The notes below the pieces were generated by a model. That model did no database searches. It saw nothing but the letters and a program-made list of their open reading frames with translations, and was not told the DNA's origin. A program made the translations under genes and the position numbers. Below, piece after piece: positions 33,702 to 45,279 of a DNA stretch of 64,000 bases. Source of the stretch: Cryptomeria japonica (Eukaryota > Streptophyta > Pinopsida > Cupressales > Cupressaceae); assembly GCF_030272615.1 (NCBI RefSeq), contig NC_081413.1, forward strand, positions 445,758,538 to 445,822,537. Direction: 5' to 3'. Numbering within the stretch: position 1 is the first letter of the stretch; the number at the start of each line of letters is the position of its first letter.

Positions 33702-34988
33702 GTTATTATGTAGAAATTGCATATATATTTTAAATTAATATTGAATCATTTTGTATTTATAGTGTTTAAGAAAATATGTTTATAGTATAAAAATTGAAAA
33801 TTTTATTTTAAAATATTTAATATTTATTAATCATGTATGTGTATTTTTATATATGATAATAAATTCATAATTTTTAATGATACTTAAATGTGCTATTAAA
33901 TTGTTGATATATGTAAATTTTTACAATATATTAGTTTTGTATTTATATTGTTGATAATTTTAACAATAAAACTAATTAAAAAAGAAAATCTACATTGAGA
34001 TAAAAAAAAGTCACTACTATAATTTTACAAGTTTCTAAAAAAATTCTACAATTATAGAATAGAATAATTATTTTGAATACTAATAGGAAAGAGGTAAGAA
34101 AATATATGGCAAGATTTAAATTTTTACTAAACTTAAAGGAAGAGTACAAATTTTTGTTTTAATTTTTATATTTGGTGATTTTTTGTTCATGGTTGATGCC
34201 TATTGAAATGAGACAAAAGTCAAATTAGAATATTTGGTCAAATGGACCTCTAATTTTAATTGTATTTTGAATGTTATATATCTCTAGTCCTTCTCTTTTG
34301 CTCAATCTTTTCAATTATTTTGCAATGACATAGTTTGATCACTCTAATCATTTTTTCATCAAGATTTAGACACACTTTCATGGAGACATAAGATACCTGA
34401 ATCAATCAAGGAGACATCTAAATTATGGAGGGAAAAACTTAATAATTGTTGATATATGAACAAATATATTAGACAAAAAAAATTATCTCATTATCTAGAA
34501 CTACTTCGCATGCAATTATATAATGATAAAATGGTCAAAAGAACCTTGTTTGAGGACACACACACACACACACAATCATGCATGTGTGTAAATTCACTTG
34601 TTAGAATCAAATAAGCACTCAACCATTTTATCTTGTACCTACCAAATGTTATAAATAACATTCAATATTCTACAAAACTTTAGGAAAAATTGTCTAGGTA
34701 CAATGTGCATCTCAACATATAAAATAAAATAATGAAAACATAATCACAAAAATATTTTTTATTCCCTTTAAATTATTTGTAACTATATTCTCCTATTATA
34801 AATAACCATGGGTGGTTTTCCTATAGAAAGAACTTCAATAACTCCACTCACATATTCTACCATCTCATATAAATAGCCATGGATTCTTGTATTAAAAACC
34901 TAGTTAAATTTGAGCTTAAAAATTTAGTCAAAGATGAGAAAACCAAAGTCAAAATTTACGATATTATTTAACCAATCTTAATAATATT
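33702..34988. other. AT-rich intergenic DNA between LINE-B and LINE-F
   Basis: The first 250 bases continue the ERF unit 3' flank (TGTAGAAATTG, as after ERF-2 and in the 50.4-kb copy). The rest is AT-rich with a short (CA)n run near 34,557-34,575. I see no genes. Confidence 0.5.
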
Positions 34989-36053
34989 AACAAATGTATA
35001 AAAAATCTCATATTGAGGTTGGGATTATGGGTTTTGGAAATACATAGTTTCCTATTGAGGTGGAGACAGTGGTTGTGATTCTTTTTGGAAGAAGTAGGAG
35101 GGAGGCCTTGGAGCTCCAGGCTCCTGTTTGGTTTGGATATGAGTGTGTGATCATTGTTTTCTTTACCTCTTTGCTCCTTATTGAGGTAGTGATGTTGGGG
35201 GACAACGATTTCTCATATCCTGGTGTTCCCTCCTCAGTTTTGGAAAGTCTTTCTCTTGAGACGGGTGGTTTTTTGGTTGTTGGGTCTCTGCTTTCAAGCT
35301 CTTTCATGTCTGCTCCTATAGAGGTGGAGAGTGCGGTGACATTTGTTTGTATGGATTCTATCTTAATTAGGCTTCTGTTTCAGCTCAAGGTGGTTGAGAG
35401 TACCACTTAAAAACCCTTTGATGTGGTTTTGGGAGCCATTTCAAAACCTAGTTTTGAGGTTAGGTAAGCCTTTCAAAATCCCTCTGTGGTTTTGGGAGCC
35501 ATTGTAAAACCTAATGTGAAGGTTAGGCGAGCCTTTCAAAACCCTCTTTCTTATCTCTGGCCGGATGCTAACAGTTTTGAAGGGCCCAACTTTGTTTGTG
35601 TTTTTTTTTGCTAAGGGATAGGCTAGCCTTTTGCTACTTGATTTTTCTGTATATGGGTAGGAGATCCCAAAAAATCCTTGATGCTTGGACAGGCTGTGTG
35701 ATCCTGGGTAAAACCCTCTTGTATGGTTGTGGGTGCTAGTCAAAACGCTTAGTGTCTTTTAGGTTGAGGGAGCCTATTTAAAATCCTCTTTTGTGGTTGT
35801 GGGTGCCAGTCAAAACCCTCAGAGTCTTGTTGTGGACTAGCCTAATTCGTAATATTCTTTGTTGTCTGGTGGCTAGCATTTCACTAGTGGTTGGCTATAT
35901 GGATTCATTGTATATCTTTTGATCAACTGTTTCTTGTTGGGAGCTGGATGTTGGTTCATCTAGGGGGTTTTGGGTCCCCTTAAAACCTGCTGTGCAAGGT
36001 TTTGGGTCCCCTCAGAAATTACTTTTCCCTTAATAAAAAAACAAATGTATAAA
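34989..36053 (+). mobile_element. LINE-F: truncated LINE made mostly of repeated 3' UTR
   Basis: The body 35,003-36,039 is flanked by a perfect 14-base duplication AACAAATGTATAAA (34,989-35,002 and 36,040-36,053). It ends CCCTTAATAAAAA after the hairpin GGTTTT-GGGTCCCCTT-AAAACC at 35,966-35,987. Upstream, related hairpin units recur at 35,425, 35,488, 35,725 and 35,795. The first 400 bases contain an open frame (35,060-35,410, 116 residues) without recognisable similarity. Confidence 0.8.
35415..36020 (+). repeat. Tandem hairpin units in the LINE-F 3' UTR
   Basis: Units contain GGTTTTGGGAGCCATT followed by AAAACC, or the variant GGTTGTGGGTGC followed by AAAAC. Starts are at 35,425 and 35,488 (63 apart) and at 35,725 and 35,795 (70 apart), plus the terminal form at 35,966. 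Each can fold with GGTTTT pairing to AAAACC over a 10-12 base loop. Confidence 0.7.
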
Positions 36054-36161
36054 TTTTTTTTAAAAAAAATAATATTTTTAACTAAATATTCATCATTTCG
36101 TGTGAATTAGAAACTTGGAATTGATAGATAAAACATTCAAAATAAAATTTTCTAGGTATAT

Positions 36162-36612
36162 AATGGGTCTTCAAAAGGGAACACAGGTTAGGTTGATGGG
36201 GGTGGGGTCATAAGAGATCGAGGTGGCAGGGTTGTGGTGGCTTATGTAGCCAACTTGGGAATTCAAAGTTCTCATGTAGCAGGAATGATGGTGGCTTTTT
36301 TTGGCATTTCTATATAGGGCCTACCAAAATATCATCATTGAAAGGTGATACAAAAATATCATCATGATCCTACAAGGAAAGGCAAAAGTTAGCTAGTGTA
36401 TGGCAGACCTTATCACTAAGTGTCAAGTAATCATGGCAACCTTTGGCCATGTAAGACTTAAACACACCTTTAGGGAAGGCAATAGGTCAGCAAATAGGCT
36501 GGCAAACATCGGTACCTCTTCTAAGAGGCTTAAAATTTGGATGGGGCAGTATGAGTTACTTAAAGATATTCATTCCATGATCATTGAAGATATTAATCGC
36601 CATCGTAAATAA
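36162..36612 (+). pseudogene. LINE-G RNase H domain
   Basis: The start encodes NGSSKGNT, then GGGVIRDRGGRVVVAYVANLG and SSHVAGMMVAF. The frame 36,400-36,612 gives HVRLKHTFREGNRSANRLAN, the end block of plant LINE RNase H (RVT_3), and stops at TAA 36,610-36,612. A short degenerate stretch (36,320-36,400) joins the two halves. The domain would degrade RNA in RNA-DNA hybrids; it is truncated upstream by the LINE 5' truncation. Confidence 0.75.
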
Positions 36613-36802
36613 ATATTTTAAATTCATCTTTTCCTTGATTATCTTGGCCATGTTGTACTTTAACCATTTAGTGATATTGACTTGCCTTGTTAAATCTAAT
36701 GAAAGCTACACTTTATTTAAAACTACCTTTTTCTATGTTTTCCCATGATTGGTTTTAGCAACCCGTTTTTTGGCCCCTATAGTTGGCTCTATTTTAGAAA
36801 CC

Positions 36803-38348
36803 ATGAGTGGAGATCATATTCAAATAGAGCAAGATAAATGCAACACTTTTAAATAAAATGGTGCTATGTGGAGTAAGGTGGTGGAGGGCAATCCGGTGAC
36901 ATATGTTGAAGGAATGAAGAGGTTCAACCCTTCTCTATCTCAGTAGTTCACCAATTCTTGGGTGGAAGGATATTTCCAAGTGGGTGGGGTGAAATTCATG
37001 CTGTTTATGGAACCCATTTTAGTTTATATAGGTTTGGTGGTGGAGGGAAATGACCTTCCCTAAGAAAAAAGGGTAATTATAAGAATAATTTTAAGAGGTT
37101 CCTGAAACTAGGAGAGAAAGTTGCTCATTCACAAAGGGGCTTCAACATAAATGACTTACCCAGGGTTTGGAAAGAGGTTTCACCGCTCCTCATGAAATTA
37201 ATCACTTTGGATGGGAGATTCAAATGGTTCCATTCTTAGCTTTTCCCTGTGCTTAACCATTAGAGGCATGATGTGAAGATTAATCTACCTTATAGGTTTT
37301 TTAATCTATATCCTAGTGTGTGGTTGTTTCCAAAACAAAATATGTCCTTCCCCTACATCAGGGGCTTAGTCCACATCTATATAATTTCCACCTAAATTTT
37401 ACTCCCATTGTTGGGTCGGCTTGTAATCCATTTGGTCTCACTTTGTGTTTTGAGTTGTTGGATAAGTCAATAGTAAAAAATGTCATTTCCACTCCTAAAC
37501 CCAAAGGGACCACTCCCTGGGTTAACCCTAGTAGGATAGCCAATTCCAAGAATCCCTCGACCCCCCATTATCGAATGCATTATTGAAGAGTCAGACACAA
37601 AGGAAAGTAACTCCAAGGACTTTGCTTCTGCATGGTCTACTAGGTTTTAGTGAACTCAGAATAACACAATCAATAATGTTGCCACCTCTTTTGCCTTCTC
37701 ATTTGGCTCACTTCCCCCTTCACGTGTGAATTCACCAAGAGAATGGCATGTCCATGCCTTTAAATATAGGGTTAATGAGCATTATGATAGCTAAAGCAAA
37801 TAGGAAGCTATAATTTATTAGCGTCTGAGGCAACTAAATGTGGTGAAAAAGAAAATTAATATTTTGGAGGTCCTCACTAAAGCAGGTTCTAGAAGGTTCA
37901 AGTTGGGCTATGGATGATAAGGACCAAAGGATTTAGGTGATAGCCAATGATTTAATTGAAAAATATTGAAAGGTGGGAAAGAATGGAGGAGGAATTGAAG
38001 GAGCCCTATGATAAACTAGACCAGAAGGAGGACAAGAAGGAGACAATGAAAGCTATTGAGTCTTTGGAGGACAATCGGGTGTCCCTAAAAAGGAAAATAG
38101 AGGAAATGATAGCTCAAAATAATGAAATATCCAAGAAGAATTTTGTAACTCTAGAAGCCATTTAGGAAGAAATGAACAATAGGCTGGCAAGAAAGAAGCA
38201 TCATTTGGATACCTCCCCTGCTACTAGTTTGCATTCCTCAGTGTCTAGGGTGAAAACTACCCCAATGTCTCCTGATGTTTCTTCTAGTAAAGGTTCTAAT
38301 AAGAGGCTCTCCTTCTCTAACAAAGTGAAAGCGATTAGCCAAGATTGA
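36803..38348 (+). pseudogene. LINE-G ORF3 (divergent copy)
   Basis: ATG at 36,803 lies 190 bases after the RNase H stop. The N-terminus (MSGDHIQIEQDKC, then MWSKVVEGN and a PSLS segment followed by F-NSWVEG) matches the pattern of the LINE-A ORF3 start (MGGDKNKKEPSTC, VWQEVDDEG, GPSPLL, FFNRWKKG). Downstream, LITLDGRFK and LNH-RHDVKINLPYR match YITLDGRYA and LNHFRHGKIIYVPFY. The C-terminal half is a coiled coil (37,956-38,165, EELKEPYDKLDQKEDKKETM), then a Ser/Lys-rich end. Stops and frameshifts are numerous. It spans about 515 codons. Confidence 0.65.
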
Positions 38349-38618
38349 AAAAATTAGAAGCCCCCCCACTAGGTAGGCCATTGGTTCATGTCTTCATGGG
38401 GGTGTTTCTGTTTGTTTTTTGTTCTATTTGTCTAGTCTAGTCTTCATTTTTTTGGTGTTAGGATTTGGGTATCTACTGGGTTCTATTCTTTTTTGGTAGT
38501 TGGAACTCTCTTTTAAGCATCTCACTCCTCGTGATTCCTTAGGTTTCTTCATCATAGTGGTTATGTAATGGTTCGAGCCTCTCCCAATTTAATCCAATCA
38601 AAACTTCTCTAAGTATAT

Positions 38619-39504
38619 TTAGAAACCATATTTAAAAAATATTGAGCATCAATAGAATCAAAGGTTGGATATATATCTCTTTTTAATAATCTTAAAATAG
38701 CCACAACTTACAAATTTACTAAATCCTCATTAAACCAAAACTATTCCTTCATTATAACTTAATACTCTGTGGGGACATTAAATCTAATTTTTTTTACATT
38801 TGCATATACAATTTATTAATATTTGATAATATTGTGAGAAATTGGTAATATGACATTGGAAAATGGATTGAAAGACATTTGACATACGCTAAGCATAAAT
38901 CAATTTTATATCCTATGTTATATAATTGTAGTTATCTTAGTCTTTAATAACAATTTGGAAAAATTTCTTATAGAAAACATAAAGTACTCTCCATGAAAAA
39001 TAAAAAAATTATTATATTGTGTACTTCTTATAGTCTTCACAAGGGATAAAACAAATAAATAATCCCAATTTGAGAAATGCTTTACCTATTTTTATATTCC
39101 TAGTAGACTGGCATAAATGAATGAGTTTAAGATTTTGTAAACTTATAATATCTAATATAAAATTCCTATCCATTATTATGAGTTATCTTTTCTTCTTTTA
39201 AAAAAAATTAATATTTTATGTGACCTAATTGACATGGATTTTCTTTGTATTTCAAAATTTTAGGATGCTTTCCTTTCATCCATATGAACCTTCACATAAT
39301 TTTTGTTTAGAAATATAAATAACATTAGCATAATATAGAACATCTCTTAAAGATAAGAAAATGCAATTCCATATCTTTCAATAATGTTTATTAGTTCTAT
39401 TAATGACTCCTCTATATAATTTAATATCTAACAAGTTTATTTATTTTTATGAATATTGAATGAGTCTAGAGTCTTAATATAATAATAATTTTTTTAGTTC
39501 ATCT
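38619..39504. other. AT-rich intergenic DNA
   Basis: I see no coding signal or element boundary in this stretch. Confidence 0.5.
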
Positions 39505-40030
39505 TCCCCATTCTCATAGCATGTTCATTTGCGATTCTTATCACCACCTAGTTTTTCCTAAAAGAGATATAGATCATGTGAACATATTTCATAAGATGTG
39601 AGGTCAAATCTATATCCAAAAGAATATAAAAAAAACTTATGCCATCCAGGATAGAATTGCATGCGATCATCCACTTTCATAAAAATATAAGAATAAATTA
39701 GTTCATATTTCATATGTTTTCTTTCAACACATCTAATTTTTAGAGATTCTAATCTATAATAAAAGCAAACTATGATCAATTTTAGTAGTAAGAAAATATT
39801 ATTTTGATCGTTAAAATTCAATAAGTTTCTATCCATCTCAATTTTATTTCAATGTATGTATAATTTTTGTTTCAATCAATTTACCTCATTTTAGCCTTTT
39901 CATTTAATTTGTCTAAAATTTAATAGTAATTAATATATATATATATTTCATTTCTTCTAAAAAATAATCATACAAATATTTATGTACTAATGCATTTAAT
40001 TTTTTGGATAATAATATATCAAATATTTAT
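39505..40030 (+). repeat. Dispersed repeat, copy 2
   Basis: The same sequence as 15,225-15,735, in the same orientation. An (AT)n run near 39,933-39,950 interrupts similarity. It lies about 300 bases upstream of the region shared by the ERF promoters, but ERF-1 has no copy at the matching place, so it is not part of the ERF duplicated unit. Confidence 0.6.
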
Positions 40031-40329
40031 TTAATTATAAAAGCAATTATAAAAAAGATTTCTTGACAAAAGAAAAAAATATAAAGAAATTTATATAATC
40101 AACCATTTTTAAGAAACAAAAGAATTTACGAAACTAACAAAACACAATTTGTAATATAAAAAATTAAGATAATCAAACAATCATTATATAGAAATTAAAT
40201 AACCTTCTAGGATTTACTAGAAGATGAGGTCTGCCAGTATAAATCTAATTTGCAGGCTAATATTTTTCCATCCTCCGTAATAGTTTGAAAAAAATGGCTT
40301 ACGGGTAGACAAACCTGGTACCTTGAGCG

Positions 40330-40888
40330 ATAGATAGAGCGTGCACGCTTCGACCGACGAAAAAATGGTAACAGACAATAACATTGAACGAACGTTTGGT
40401 GGGCTTCCCAAGGTTTAAGCGAAGTAGTCTTCTGGGTCCTGCCAATGTAACGACCACCGTTAATGCAGAATTTCCATTTACTCTAAAATGTAAGAGATAT
40501 AAAACAAAAGCCCAGCCGTACCTGACCTTTGGTTTAATGGTTGGTATTCATAAAATTTCATTGAATTTAGTACAAATCTGCATTTAACACGCTTTAGGTG
40601 TTGTGAAGCAAAACTTCGCAGTAACGAGAAAATATATTATTGCATCGAAACTTTAGAGGTAGCAGTGGACTTTTAGGGTATTTGCGTCAGTCAAAGCGTT
40701 TGGAGACCATAGCTTCACGTGTACTTCCGACTACATCCCTAATAGTTTTTAATTAACCCAGGTTTGCAGGTAGACGTTGACAAAGGTGCAAAACTTTAAT
40801 ATACCGAGTGCCTTTCTACGCGTCAACAGCTGCCCATATTTCTGAAGATCTGGTCTGAAAATTATCTGCCGAAAAGATAAAACCTGGT
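40330..40888 (+). promoter_or_regulatory. ERF-2 promoter region
   Basis: Aligned with 28,400-28,960. It contains TTCACGTGTA (G-box core CACGTG) at about 40,713-40,722, where ERF-1 lacks the full core, and GTTGACAAAGG at 40,774. TTTAATATACC near 40,795 is a possible TATA element. The leader lacks the 80-base upstream-ORF segment of ERF-1. Confidence 0.5.
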
Positions 40889-43800
40889 ATGCTGAAACCC
40901 TACACTTTAGCTGAGCACAAAATGGCGAGCCAAAAAGATGAATATTATCAGGTTTCGAATCCGGAATGGTTCGATGTTAAAACTACCCCCTTCTCATCCT
41001 CCCATATTGCTCGCTCTAGAAATGCAACTTTCGCGATGGTATCTGCCCTCTCGCGTATTGATTCGGGAGGTCTTAATATTCCCATTGAAAATAATGCAGA
41101 TCTACTACTCCCTGCAAAGAAGAGACACAAGGATGATCAGCTCTATGTGACAGGTACCACAAAACTCTTCAGAATGGAGACAGAAACTTTTATTGAGTAT
41201 TTTCCTGGTACATATCCTCAAGGTTAATAAACTTTAGACTTACTAGTTCTTTTCCTTTAAATTTGTTGAATAGAAATTGTGTTTTGGATTGTTATAGTTC
41301 AACGGAGGATTGAGGGAATGAAATTAATAATAATCGAGCCAAACCCTTAAAATAGGAGATCCAAGGAAGAAAATGATTTCAGTCCCTCGTAAATGGATCG
41401 TAAAATAGATTTCCCGTGCTGCTTCATTGCCGAATTCACACGGAACATAAATATAAGTTTTTGTAAGAAATAATAATTTTCCTAATACTTTAAAGTGTTC
41501 TGTAATTATCTCCAAATATTGTAAGCCCGCCTGCTCATAGAGGAGCAAATTGAACACGTTAATCGAAGTTAACCATAAATTTGGAACAGAACACGCAGAT
41601 TACGTCTTAGTTTTGATAAACAAATCTACAGTGCCATAAGGAAACTGCTCTGACAGAACTAACGTTTACTGTATTAAATTTTATAGATGACTAGATACAG
41701 CTTTTGCAACTGTATGGACCTGTTCTGAACCAAAAACAATACGTAAAGGGTAGTTTGTTACACATAACGCGAACACTCCAACAGAAATAAACATTCAGAG
41801 CTTCGACCAATTTTCTGCTAACCTTTTCATTTTGGATAGAACGAAAGCATTGTAAAATTCTCCCATAACAAAGTTCTATCAAAATTTGTTGAATACAAAT
41901 CGTCTTTTGGATTTTCATAGTTCAAAGGAGGAATGGGAGGAAAGTAAAAAAATAATTGAGCCAAACCCCTTAAATAGGAGAACATAGGAAGAAAATGATT
42001 TCAATCGCTCGTAAATATATCGTAAAACAGATTTCCCGCGCTGCTTCATTGCCAAATTCACACGGAACACAAAAATTATTCTCTATAAGAAAATATTTTA
42101 TCCTTTTTACATCAAAATGATTGTAATTATTTCCTAATATTGTAAGCCCGCCTTCTCATAGAGGACCAAATGCAACAGGTAAATCGAAGTTAACAATAAA
42201 TTTAGAAAAGAAGAAACAGACAACGGTTTAATTTCTGTAAACAAGCCTCCACTGTGAAATGGAAACTGTTCTGACGGAATTAACGTTTAAAGTCGTAAGC
42301 TTTATTGCTGAATAGATACAGCTCTGCAGATATGATAGCTTTTTCAACTGTATGGAAATGTTTTCAACCAAAGACAATACTTAAAAGACGGTTTGTTACA
42401 AATAGATGCTAACACTCAAACAGAAATTAACTTTCAGAACTTCTTAAAATTGTCTGATAACATTTTCATTTTGGATACAACGGAAAGATTGTAAAATTAT
42501 CTCATAACGAAAATTTTTAACAACGTCGTTAACTCTATTTCTTGAACTAACGATGAATAAATTATGTAACTGTTGATTCAAAAACCTGTAGGACTGGAAC
42601 AAATGAATAAATGAAGTTTGTACTAACCTGGTAGAAAGAAGATAACATAATAATTTTATACAAATATGTAAAAGGAATATTCATTCCCGCCTTCCTTCAG
42701 CTTAATTGAAATTTACCTGAGGTTTAGCTCTCCTCGAAGCATTAATCAGTCAGTGATTGCACTCATCAAGTATCATTTTGTGAGAAATGAGGAAAGAAAA
42801 CTTTTTACCACGAAATATGCGTAAAGAAAATAATTGATGAACGAACATTTCCGTTTAACAGCTGTTCAGAGGAAACAATGAATGGACAACAGCATATATC
42901 TACTGCTAGAGAATTTTCTAATTTCAACAAGAAATATGACTAATTAGGAGCTTTTAAGTTTTTCTCATACCGCACTTCTATTTTTGTAACTGATTCTTGC
43001 CATACAGGAAGGGAAAATGAAGCGCTTGAACAAATTGCAAAACAAAATCCGAAATCGGCGAAACAGCAGAGAAAAGTGCGTTATAGAGGAGTAAGGCAAA
43101 GACCTTGGGGTAAATGGGCTGCAGAGATCCGCGATCCAAAGAAAGCAGCTCGAGTTTGGCTGGGCACATTCCAGACTGCAGAAGATGCAGCTAAAGCCTA
43201 CGATGACGCTGCCTTAAATTTCAGAGGGAGGAAGGCCAAATTGAACTTCCCGGAAACCGCCTCTCTCACTTTCACCGGAACCGACAATAAGTTCTGTGTG
43301 AATTCAAATAATGAAGATGTCTTTAATGGAAGTAGGATAGAACTTCCAGCCGCACCCTCAACATCCACTGATTCTCCATTCATACTCAACCCTCAAATTT
43401 CAACGCCAAGCCCAACTACAATTGGACACGGGGCAGCTACCTGTGACTTTCTTCAACACGGCTATTCGTCAGCATGTTTGTCTCAATCCCTTGAGCTTTA
43501 TGGTCATGCCCGACATGGTTCAAGAATGGATCTGGACAAAGCGAAGAGCTTTCTTTCATATGACGCAATTCGCCAATTTTCCGGCTTCACAATATCTCAG
43601 TTGCAGCAACGAGACCAATTTCATGTTTCTTATTTGCAAAACCAGGAACGTATAGATTATGAGCAATTTAGTTGGAGGCCTGCTTTGGGTTCATCAATAT
43701 ATTCAGATCACTCCTCTGCAATGCTCGATAATCAATTATATAAGCAGCAACATCAACAGGTGATTGCTCCACAACATTTAGCTCAGCCAGCAAACACTCT

Positions 43801-43918
43801 GAAAGAGCGAGAGGAAAACTGTTTTCAAGAAACTGCTGTGGATCAAATTCCTATTCAGCGTAAATGGCACTGCTCAGAGGCTCTTACACCACAAAACTTT
43901 CAGTGCAAAGATCCATGA
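40889..43918 (+). CDS. ERF-2: group X AP2/ERF transcription factor (two exons, intact)
   Basis: Exon 1 is 40,889-41,222 and exon 2 is 43,008-43,918; the intron (1,785 bases) has GT and AG ends and splits codon 112 identically in both ERF genes. The product is 414 residues. AMVSALSRI at residues 49-57 is the group X N-terminal motif. The AP2 domain lies at about 136-194 ([46 protein letters not shown]), with the Ala and Asp typical of ERFs rather than DREBs. The C-terminal half is Ser/Gln-rich with an aromatic segment (RIDYEQFSW) missing from ERF-1. Expected role: nuclear activator of wound, ABA or jasmonate responses. Group assignment is from motif recall and is fairly sure. Confidence 0.88.
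41261..42515. repeat. Tandem duplication inside the ERF-2 intron
   Basis: The segment starting AATTTGTTGAATAGAAATTG at about 41,261 recurs at about 41,882 as AATTTGTTGAATACAAATCG. Both continue with GAGCCAAACCC, AGGAAGAAAATGATTTCA, CGTAAA and GCTGCTTCATTGCC. The unit is about 621 bases. ERF-1 has one copy (about 29,440-30,060), which accounts for the 600-base difference in intron length. Confidence 0.85.
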
Positions 43919-45011
43919 TATAAGAGCAGGGAAGGAAGTTCAACTTGTAGGTATGGGTAAATTGTTTTTTATTTATTTTTGATTTCACGTTTGCTCAACA
44001 AAGAGCTATAGACCATCTCAACCTTGTGGGATATCTGCTTAGTAGTTATGATGAAAGATTTGATATGGAATTCATGGAATGCATTAACTAATTCTTAGAG
44101 CTATGAAATATTTGTGGGGAGAGAAGCACCTATGTTTAAAGTAGTTGAATTAGAGGAAGTGAATGACTGATCTAGGGCTTCTGAAAGAAATAATTATAGC
44201 AATTCATGGATCTTGTGTTAAAACTTGGGATTCTAACTAACATATATCATAAAAATATTTATTTTAGATTCGAAACTCTTTTATATTTCTATTCTAAATG
44301 TTTATGAAACATTGCTATTGTATAGAAATTAGATCTATTATTTATTAAATTTATTTTTATAAGAGAGTTCTTTAATAGTTAAAGTTTTTTACATTTCTAT
44401 TTGTAATGTTTAAGAAACATTATTGTTATATAGAAATTGAATATATTATTTATTAAATTTGTTTTCTTATAAAGTTCTTTAAAATTTATAATATTTTTAA
44501 AAAATATTAATAACATGTTAAAATTGAATATTGTTTATTTATATTAAATATTTATGTATAATATTTATATTAAAAAATTAAAATTTTTATAATTAATATG
44601 TTAAATAATTTATACATTAAATATTTAAAGCTCAATTTATATGTATTATATATTAGTATCAGTTTTTAATTAAAAATTAAATAAAAGTTAAAAAAAACAT
44701 TAAAAAAGGTAAAATTCAATTATTATAATTTCATAAAATATCTAAATAATTCATAACCAAAAATGATTAAGAAAGAAGTAATTGTAAAAGAATAATGTAA
44801 TGACAATAAATTATAAAATATTTTATGTTTGTCTCAAATTATAAATGTATATTGCTTAGATAATAGATATAAAATATTGATTATTGAATGCTTTTGTCAT
44901 GTTTAAAGTGACCACACATCATGATGTTATGAAATGAATAGTAATGTTGGACATTAAATTAATATGAAAAGATTAAGGTTCAAATTAAAAATATTATTTG
45001 AAATAAGATAT
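43919..45011 (+). other. ERF-2 3' flank
   Basis: AT-rich trailer. 44,090-44,340 matches the ERF-1 3' flank, and 44,700-45,011 matches 50,640-50,950. A locally duplicated segment (TTTCTATT-TAATGTTTA-GAAACATT) occurs at 44,285 and 44,393. No gene is present. Confidence 0.55.
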
Positions 45012-45279
45012 AAAAACTATATAAAATATTATGTGCTCTTCTCTGTTCATTCTCAAGTTCAAGGTTATGGGAGCCTTTAAAAAACCCATTGTTGTAATAC
45101 CCACTGTCATGGTTGAGGGGGCCTGGAAAAACCCTATGTTTTTTGTTTTTCTCAGGGATAGGATAGATGTTAGAAATTTTCAAGGGCCTAGTTTGGCCAG
45201 TGTTTGTTTTTGGTTAGGCTTGGGCTTTATGGACCCCTTCAAAACCTGTTTTATCATAATAAAAAACTATTAGAATATT
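45012..45279 (+). mobile_element. LINE-H: short LINE 3' end with target-site duplication
   Basis: The 231-base body (45,031-45,261) is flanked by AAAAACTATATAAAATATT (45,012-45,030) and AAAAACTATTAGAATATT (45,262-45,279), alike except for one indel and one substitution. It contains the hairpin motif three times (45,063, 45,111, 45,222) and ends TATCATAATAA. It sits in the ERF-2 3' flank; the 50.9-kb copy of that flank has no insertion there. Confidence 0.75.

Larger units (their letters stand above)
36148..38618 (+). mobile_element. LINE-G: divergent 5'-truncated LINE (RNase H, ORF3, 3' UTR)
   Basis: The body 36,162-38,604 is flanked by TTTTCTAGGTATAT (36,148-36,161) and TTCTCTAAGTATAT (38,605-38,618), 12 of 14 identical. 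It holds an RNase H domain, then ORF3, then a 3' UTR ending TTTAATCCAATCAAAA. Its coding sequence is far more diverged from LINE-A than LINE-B is. It therefore shows independently that ORF3 follows RNase H in this family. Confidence 0.75.

Noticed and set aside
35060-35410. 116-residue frame as a host gene
   Set aside because: It lies wholly inside the target-duplication-bounded LINE-F copy and shows no recognisable domain.
36162-36612. RNase H-like region as a host gene
   Set aside because: It is truncated at a LINE 5' end, is followed by LINE ORF3, and lies within matched target duplications.
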